From Chlamydiota bacterium (GTDB lineage Bacteria; Chlamydiota; Chlamydiia; Chlamydiales; Rhabdochlamydiaceae), in NCBI GenBank assembly GCA_011065235.1, contig JAAKFB010000053.1:1-9987 (forward strand): a DNA stretch of 9,987 nucleotides, written 5' to 3'. A program made the position numbers and the translations under genes. Of the stretch, positions 6,162-9,987 are shown piece by piece (the stretch's first letter is position 1; each line of letters begins with the position of its first letter). Below the pieces are notes generated by a model that made no database searches, had not been told where the DNA came from, and saw only the letters and a list, made by a program, of their open reading frames with translations.

Positions 6162-6182
6162 GTTCGACTCTCTCCACCTCCA
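6162..6182 (+). other. 3'-terminal tRNA/tmRNA-like remnant (possible attachment site)
   Basis: From G 6162 the sequence reads GTTCGA, then exactly 15 bases ending in CACCTCCA. That is the spacing from the T-loop TTCGA to the discriminator base in tRNAs and in tmRNA. The acceptor half CACCTCC-A would pair with a GGAGGTG- or GGGGGTG-type 5' end, as in many tmRNAs. The preceding bases (CCATG) cannot form the 5' half of the T-stem, and no D-arm, anticodon or other tmRNA part lies upstream, so it is only a 3' fragment. An intrinsic terminator follows 15 bases later, as at a real RNA gene. Islands commonly integrate at such 3' ends and leave this kind of scar. No second copy is in the window. Confidence 0.4.
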
Positions 6183-6197
6183 TTAGCGAACCTTGTC

Positions 6198-6231
6198 AAA
6201 GTCTATCAAATCTGATAGGCTTTTTTCTTTT
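6198..6231 (+). terminator. Intrinsic (rho-independent) terminator
   Basis: A 9-bp stem (6200-6208 with 6213-6221, one T-G wobble, AATC loop, extendable by two A-T pairs) is followed by TTTTTT-C-TTTT. It is oriented to end plus-strand transcripts and fits the tRNA/tmRNA-like end just upstream. Confidence 0.8.
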
Positions 6232-6290
6232 CATAGTCCGAACAAGAGGATTGAAGTGAGCCAGAAAACAGTTGAGAATGCAGAAGTATT

Positions 6291-6428
6291 TGTACCGCCA
6301 CCAATTTTTGCAACACAAAATTGCGCTTAAATGTTTGCTGTGTTGAGCATGCACTCCCACTCGCATCGCCTCCGCGAGCTGCGCGGGGCTCACTCGCGAT
6401 GTCTTCGCTAGACTTATTTCTTCTCATG
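6291..6428. repeat. Left 138-bp inverted repeat
   Basis: Reverse complement of 6838-6975 with a single mismatch (GCGGGGC against GCAGGGC), ending sharply at both sides. It is GC-rich at the inner half and AT-rich at the outer half. Because the two arms are almost identical, matching frames in each give the same artificial peptide (MRRNKSSEDIAS...), which I do not regard as a gene. Confidence 0.9.
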
Positions 6429-6842
6429 TGGCATGTGTGTAAGAAGGGGGATCGTTTTGCAGCTCTAGAGCCAATATCTCAAGCCGTGAAAGAAGTGTAC
6501 GGTTCTTTGAGCAAGGGAGTTGCTGCAGGATTAAAACTACGCATCGACAACGGTTCTCAGTATACGTCGGATTATTTTTTACAGCAGATAACCCACTTAG
6601 GAATAAAAGACAGCTTTGGGCTAGTGAGGCAGCCGGAAACAAACGGTGTCGCGGAGAGATTCCATCGAACGCTGAAAGAGCAAGCTATTCATGGGAGAAC
6701 TTTTAGAAACATAGATGAGCTAAGGGAAGCTGTGGGGAAATTTGTGATGATTTATAACGAGCAGTGGCTTGTAGCAAAACGGGGTTATCAGAGCCCGTTA
6801 GAAGCTCGGCGCAACTATAATAGCCCGAGAAATGCAGCATGA
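6429..6842 (+). pseudogene. IS3-type transposase fragment: 3' part of the DDE integrase core
   Basis: About 130 codons from roughly 6441 read as the second half of an integrase-type transposase. RIDNGSQYTSDYF supplies the second catalytic Asp, ETNGVAERFHRTLKEQ the catalytic Glu, and FVMIYNEQWLV...GYQSPLEAR is the usual C-terminal tail. The first catalytic Asp and everything upstream are missing. The frame stays open into the left 138-bp repeat (to ATG 6321), but that part is not transposase-like. The stop TGA (6840-6842) lies just inside the right repeat. It is inactive by itself and from a different IS lineage than the fragment at 2-166. It is captured exactly between the two long repeats. 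Confidence 0.85.
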
Positions 6843-6975
6843 GAAGAAATAAGTCTAGCGAAGACATCGCGAGTGAGCCCTGCGCAGCTCGCGGAGGCGA
6901 TGCGAGTGGGAGTGCATGCTCAACACAGCAAACATTTAAGCGCAATTTTGTGTTGCAAAAATTGGTGGCGGTACA
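6838..6975. repeat. Right 138-bp inverted repeat
   Basis: Partner of 6291-6428 (137 of 138 bases identical when reverse-complemented). Together with the 409-bp centre the structure spans 685 bp. No target duplication is apparent at its outer borders. Confidence 0.9.
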
Positions 6976-7132
6976 CATTGGCGGTATCTCGAATCTTGTA
7001 TCACGTCAGTTCGCTTACGCCTTGAAGTGAGATAGAACGCGAATTATTCTACTCATGAGGAGAAGATTTAGTCAATTCTACGATTCATCCGTGATTTCTC
7101 TCTCTATGAAAGAAAGGAGGAAATCCAGCCTT
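6976..7132. other. Short gene-free stretch between repeats
   Basis: It contains no coding sequence I can support. Only a short echo of the neighbouring repeat is visible: TTGGCGGTA at about 6978-6986 repeats the outer tip of the right 138-bp arm. Confidence 0.5.
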
Positions 7133-7263
7133 TTGCAGGACCATTTTTATGAATGGTCTGCAACGACAGTTGCAGTCGATGGCTGCTAGCGCACAGCAAA
7201 ATCGGTCCGTGCGAGGCGCCACGCATTGTTTCACACGGGGCGCTCTCGTGCAGGATCCGATTT
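7133..7263. ncRNA. Chain of consecutive stem-loops (candidate structured RNA or DNA element)
   Basis: Four hairpins follow one another almost without gaps. 7133-7163 has a 12-bp stem with one bulged G and a 6-base loop. 7164-7178 has CGAC/GTCG. 7182-7197 has GCTG/CAGC. 7199-7263 is a long imperfect stem (AAATCGG/CCGATTT, TCC/GGA, TGC/GCA, GAG/CTC, GCGCC/GGCGC with small bulges) closing on an 18-base loop. Bulged, stacked helices of this kind are more like a folded RNA or a recombination substrate than chance. No promoter or T-run terminator is clear, and I recognise no known RNA family. A 62-codon minus-strand frame over it has no coding features. Confidence 0.3.
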
Positions 7264-7272
7264 GGCAAAGCA

Positions 7273-7440
7273 AGAGGGTGTTTATGAATTGCTTCTCATC
7301 GCCAAGAGCTAAGATTTTTTTCTAGGAGAAGGCTCTGGAAAGCGGAGCAAACTCAAATTGAGTTTGCGAAGCTTGAAGAGTTTCTCATAGGGAAAAAGAT
7401 AGCTCTTATTGGCGGTGGAATGAATTCATAAACACCCTCT
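7273..7440. mobile_element. 168-bp MITE-like unit with 18-bp perfect inverted ends
   Basis: AGAGGGTGTTTATGAATT (7273-7290) recurs as its exact reverse complement at 7423-7440. Terminal repeats starting GAGGGTGTTT-like are common in IS4/IS5-group elements. The interior keeps an open plus-strand frame of about 40 codons ending in IALIGGGMNS and stopping inside the right repeat, as a transposase C-terminus would. It is therefore most likely an internally deleted IS. The interior also holds a perfect 21-bp palindrome at 7347-7367. No clear target duplication is visible. Confidence 0.6.
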
Positions 7441-7491
7441 AAGTCAGCTCAAGACGCGAAGCGCCATAATAGAAATTTTTCATTTTTTAAT

Positions 7492-7514
7492 TCGATATTT
7501 TGAAAAAATATCGA
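7492..7514. other. AT-rich hairpin downstream of the symporter gene
   Basis: TCGATATTTT (7492-7501) and AAAATATCGA (7505-7514) form a perfect 10-bp stem with a 3-base loop, 45 bases beyond the stop codon of the minus-strand symporter gene. On the minus strand it is followed by A-rich, not T-rich, sequence, so it is a poor intrinsic terminator for that gene. It could act as a 3'-end stabiliser. Confidence 0.4.
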
Positions 7515-7558
7515 TAGATCTTTTTGTGGAATTTGCGCTAGCAAATACCTCAAAAAAC

Positions 7559-9736
7559 TTAATTCGCGTTTCTCTTTTGAAGGATATGATCTAAGAATGA
7601 CCAGCGAGGCTGCTGCGGCGCCGCAGCTTGCGTTTTTCCTAAAATCCACAAATTATATTGCTCTTGTTTGAAGCCGTCGCTCTCCTTGAGAGTGAGCCAG
7701 GAATTGAGATAGCAGAGAAACTCTGAATCTCCAAATTTGATCGGATAGCCTAGAGTTTCCTTGCCGAGATTGGGCTTGGGGTAAATGACTTGAAGCTCAG
7801 GGTGGGCAATGGTCCAAGCGATGGCTTCTTGTTCTTCCCAAATGAGTAGGTCTGCGGGAGGGTTTTTCGGATCGAAGTCTTCATAGCTTTCAAGCAGGAT
7901 GATTTCATGATTGGGGAATTCTTCATAGGCGATCCCCTCATAGGCTGTATTGACCAAGGCTGCGATTTTGAGTGAAGGATCTCCTTTTACTGTATCCAGT
8001 TTGGAGAATTTTTTTCGGTACTTGTCTTTTGTGACGAAGACGATTTTAGCTTCGAGAATGGGTTGAGGGAAACACATCTTTTTGAGGCGCTCTTCTGAGA
8101 TGGAAATGGCGGACATTGCCAAATCGAAAGCGTTGTCTTTGAGTTGTTGTCCTAGTTGCCCATGAACGATGGGGATAAATTCAATTTGATCGCATCCCAA
8201 ATCATAGGCAAGTTGATAGGCATATGCGGTGTCGAAGCCCACGAGTTTGTTATGTTTATTGAAAAAGCAAAAGGGAGCGGTATTGGGATCGTAGCCTACG
8301 CGTAATTTTTTCGTTTTAAAGATTCGGGCAAGGGTGGCCTCTTCTGAAGGAGCCAGAGGCATTTGATCGGCGTTAGTTTTTGAAAAGACCCGGACATTGG
8401 CATCGGATTCAATTTCGAGATCGTAAATGGTTTTCGATTCGTTTCTGATCCTCGGCAGAGGGTCGTAAAATTTCAGAGCGCCAAAGAGAAGGAGGACGGG
8501 AAGGAGGGTCAGAGCGCTGCCGAAGGTGATTTTTTTCCAATGCAAGGTCAAAAGCCCACGCCCCCCAAGCATGATCAAAAAAGCGAGGGTCGCAATGAGC
8601 ATGGCAGAGACCATGGTTTGAAAACCTGCGGTGAAGGGAACGACAGCGAGATAAAGGCTCACGGCGTCAGCGGGAAGCCCTAATGCATCGAGAATGAAGG
8701 TCAAACTGTTGATCCAAGATCCCAGTCCTACAGATCCGATGCTTGTTATGAAAGTAGTAAGAAAAAGTTTAATTTGATCCGTGAATCCGAGTTTTGTCGA
8801 GAAAAACACGGCGGTAAAAAAGACAAAAGCAGCTGTGAAGATGGATCCTAAAGGTAAGTTGAACATGATCGAGACGGTACCCTGCACTTGGGTCTGAACA
8901 TTTTCGTCCTTTGGGTAGAGCATTTGGGTTTCGCGCCGGATGATATTGATGATGTAGGGGAGAGCGACGATCGTCAAAGTTGTGGTGTAGGCGAGAACGA
9001 GAACGGGGATGAGGCTTTTGACCCAGACGTGGTATTTCATGGGAGTGAGCATACTGGCGAGGCGGGGGATGATCCAAAAGGTGACGAGTCCTGTTCCGAT
9101 GATGTAGAGGATAACGTAAGTGCTCATCTGCTTAATCGTGGAAAACTGAACGGTTCCCACTTGATTTGCCATGATGAGGAATGTTCCAATCGGGGTGATG
9201 CGTGCGATCCATGAGGTGACTTTCGTCAAGGCGTCTAAAAGGGTCTGAAGTCCCGACATCGCGATTTGCTTATCTGCTAAATACATCAGTGCAATACCGA
9301 TCAGCATAGAAAAGACGACGACAGCGGGGATGATATTGTTGGCTAAATCGTAGAAAATGTTTTCCGGGATCAAAATTTCAGCAAAATTGAGAGCGGGGAC
9401 TTCTTTTAAAACGTATCCAGTTTGTGAGGGGCCTTCTGATAGTGGATAGGACCAATTCATCAGATAAATGATGCCAATGTTGATCACCATGGCAATGGCA
9501 ACGAAGATGGAACCCTTTTTGAGGATTTGCATTGCCTGAGCTCGATTGAGGAGACCCACACCGTGAATAATCGCGACGATCAAATAGGGGATCGCGGTGA
9601 TTTTTAAGACCATCACGTAGGCAGCGGCGTAGGGCTCAAGAACGCTGCAACGTTCTCCAAAAAAAAGGCCAACGCAAATCCCCAAAAGAGTTGCGATGGC
9701 CATTTGCAATGCAAAAGTTGAGCGTAATGAATTCAT
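7559..9736 (-). CDS. Dicarboxylate/amino-acid:cation symporter fused to a periplasmic solute-binding domain
   Basis: The product has 725 residues from ATG 9736. An in-frame TTG at 9781 would add 15 residues, but these come from a hairpin sequence and are not convincing. Residues about 6-395 form the multi-spanning SDF (DAACS, Pfam PF00375) fold with re-entrant-loop regions near TTTLTIVALPYI and SIGSVGLGSWINS. An additional hydrophobic helix (about 402-421, ALTLLPVLLLFGALKF) would carry the chain out of the cell. Residues about 460-705 are an SBP_bac_3 domain (PF00497; KKLRVGYDPNTAPF, LVGFDTAYAYQLA, FDLAMSAISISEERL). Secondary symporters do not normally carry a tethered receptor. The usual NMDGT motif is replaced by FNLPLGS, and the TM8 Asp/Arg pair that binds acidic substrates is not visible, so the substrate is probably not plain glutamate or aspartate. 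No Shine-Dalgarno site lies before the ATG. Confidence 0.88.
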   Translation of the reverse strand: MNSLRSTFALQMAIATLLGICVGLFFGERCSVLEPYAAAYVMVLKITAIPYLIVAIIHGVGLLNRAQAMQILKKGSIFVAIAMVINIGIIYLMNWSYPLSEGPSQTGYVLKEVPALNFAEILIPENIFYDLANNIIPAVVVFSMLIGIALMYLADKQIAMSGLQTLLDALTKVTSWIARITPIGTFLIMANQVGTVQFSTIKQMSTYVILYIIGTGLVTFWIIPRLASMLTPMKYHVWVKSLIPVLVLAYTTTLTIVALPYIINIIRRETQMLYPKDENVQTQVQGTVSIMFNLPLGSIFTAAFVFFTAVFFSTKLGFTDQIKLFLTTFITSIGSVGLGSWINSLTFILDALGLPADAVSLYLAVVPFTAGFQTMVSAMLIATLAFLIMLGGRGLLTLHWKKITFGSALTLLPVLLLFGALKFYDPLPRIRNESKTIYDLEIESDANVRVFSKTNADQMPLAPSEEATLARIFKTKKLRVGYDPNTAPFCFFNKHNKLVGFDTAYAYQLAYDLGCDQIEFIPIVHGQLGQQLKDNAFDLAMSAISISEERLKKMCFPQPILEAKIVFVTKDKYRKKFSKLDTVKGDPSLKIAALVNTAYEGIAYEEFPNHEIILLESYEDFDPKNPPADLLIWEEQEAIAWTIAHPELQVIYPKPNLGKETLGYPIKFGDSEFLCYLNSWLTLKESDGFKQEQYNLWILGKTQAAAPQQPRWSFLDHILQKRNAN

Positions 9737-9744
9737 CTTACTAA

Positions 9745-9786
9745 CGGCGCGGAGACCCCTTCCTTCAGGGATGGGAAGCAACGCCG
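9745..9786. promoter_or_regulatory. Two-tier hairpin between symporter and TnpB gene (IS605-end-like)
   Basis: The outer stem is CGGCG/CGCCG (9745-9749 with 9782-9786), followed by a symmetrical 6/6 internal loop. The inner stem is CCCCTTCC/GGGATGGG (9756-9763 with 9768-9775, one mismatch and one wobble) with a TTCA loop. A TTAC tetranucleotide lies just outside (9738-9741). Sub-terminal hairpins next to a short target tetranucleotide are typical of IS200/IS605 ends, and the TnpB start follows 33 bases later. Seen from the minus strand, the same hairpin occupies the symporter leader 9 to 50 bases before its ATG. Either role is possible. Confidence 0.5.
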
Positions 9787-9819
9787 CTCCATTTTTAAAA
9801 GTTGCAAATAAAAAGTTTT

Positions 9820-9987
9820 ATGCGTATCTTTGCGCCTGTGAAACGAACGATTTCTCTTAAACTTAAGTTTTCTGAAGAAGATTACCAAGTTCTTTGTGAA
9901 ATGCAAAGAACCTTTTCTCAATCTTGCAGCCGAGTGTCGCAAATGTCTGAGGAGAGCAATCGGGTTAAACTTCACCATCAAGCCTAT
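9820..9987 (+). CDS. tnpB: TnpB (IS605 OrfB) RNA-guided nuclease, N-terminal part, truncated by window end
   Basis: The 56 codons from ATG 9820 read KRTISLKLKFSEEDYQVL, then a helix (FSQSCSRVSQMS) and NRVKLHHQAY. This is the N-terminal wedge region of TnpB proteins of the variant that begins (V)KRTxxLKLxxxxEQ and continues with FNxACNYIS and KLHHLVYY-like blocks. TnpB is an RNA-guided DNA nuclease carried by IS200/IS605 elements and ancestral to Cas12; its guide RNA comes from the element's right end, outside this window. The RuvC-like active site and zinc finger also lie outside. The true start could be GTG 9838, which is immediately before KRT; neither start has a clear ribosome site. It is divergent to the symporter, with 83 bases between the two ATGs. 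Confidence 0.8.
   Translation, partial: MRIFAPVKRTISLKLKFSEEDYQVLCEMQRTFSQSCSRVSQMSEESNRVKLHHQAY

Noticed and set aside
5760..6182. A complete tmRNA gene ending at 6182
   Set aside because: The required upstream body would overlap the HNH coding sequence, and no 5' acceptor strand, tag-peptide frame or T-stem 5' half is present.
6206..6427. Minus-strand frame MRRNKSSEDIAS..., duplicated at 6839-7030 on the plus strand
   Set aside because: The two frames are identical only because they lie in the 138-bp inverted repeats; they diverge as soon as the repeats end and have no ribosome sites.
7199..7263. Integron attC site or group II intron domain V
   Set aside because: The core GTTRRRY/RYYYAAC sites of attC are absent, and the stem does not match the domain V AGC-bulge-GAAA pattern.
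7085..7273. 62-codon minus-strand frame
   Set aside because: It overlaps the hairpin chain, has unusual Cys/Arg-rich composition and no initiation signal; secondary structure explains the sequence better.
9733..9981. 82-codon minus-strand frame opposite TnpB
   Set aside because: The plus strand encodes a recognisable TnpB N-terminus here; the antisense frame has no motif and runs through the hairpin.

Overview
The window looks like an accessory, mobile-element-rich stretch of a moderately AT-rich bacterial chromosome. My best guess is an environmental (amoeba-associated) member of the Chlamydiota. That is an inference from a dicarboxylate-type symporter fused to a periplasmic binding domain, a kinesin-light-chain-type TPR relic, and the density of decayed insertion sequences. 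No marker gene in the window settles it.

Layout. Positions 1-166 hold the N-terminal part of an IS3-type transposase gene, interrupted by an IS256-family (mutator-type) element at 167-1552. That element has imperfect 27-bp terminal repeats, an intact 413-aa transposase, and a leader hairpin that can bury the transposase ribosome-binding site. Next is a divergent pair: an unrecognised 233-aa protein on the minus strand (1615-2316) and a 207-aa divergent CPBP/Abi-type membrane protein on the plus strand (2546-3169). Each is preceded by a near-consensus sigma70 promoter. The stretch 3170-3583 is decayed, with a TPR relic, a 29-bp perfect palindrome and a 22-codon ORF.

The centrepiece is a 755-aa minus-strand protein (3667-5934). 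It combines several CxC/CGCL zinc-ribbon modules, two recognisable phage-type HNH modules, a third degenerate one, and a C-terminal InsA-like zinc ribbon. It is enclosed by a 20-bp inverted repeat (3584-3603 / 6041-6060), each arm carrying two TTACGCA motifs spaced 11 bp apart. This may be a 2.48-kb mobile or self-targeting unit. About 100 bp beyond it lies a tRNA/tmRNA-like 3' end (6162-6182) followed by an intrinsic terminator, which is a plausible attachment-site scar.

To the right is a 685-bp structure in which a 3' fragment of an integrase-type transposase gene sits between 138-bp inverted repeats (137/138 identical). It is followed by a chain of hairpins (7133-7263) and a 168-bp MITE-like unit with perfect 18-bp inverted ends (7273-7440). 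The stable gene at the right is the symporter/binding-protein fusion (7559-9736, minus). Its 5' leader holds a strong hairpin and no good Shine-Dalgarno site. Right after that leader a TnpB (IS605 OrfB) gene starts on the plus strand and runs off the window.

Functionally there is no single operon. The window is a landing zone for at least five unrelated mobile-DNA types, with two or three host-type genes embedded. The HNH/zinc-ribbon unit with its paired sites is the best candidate for something not yet described.
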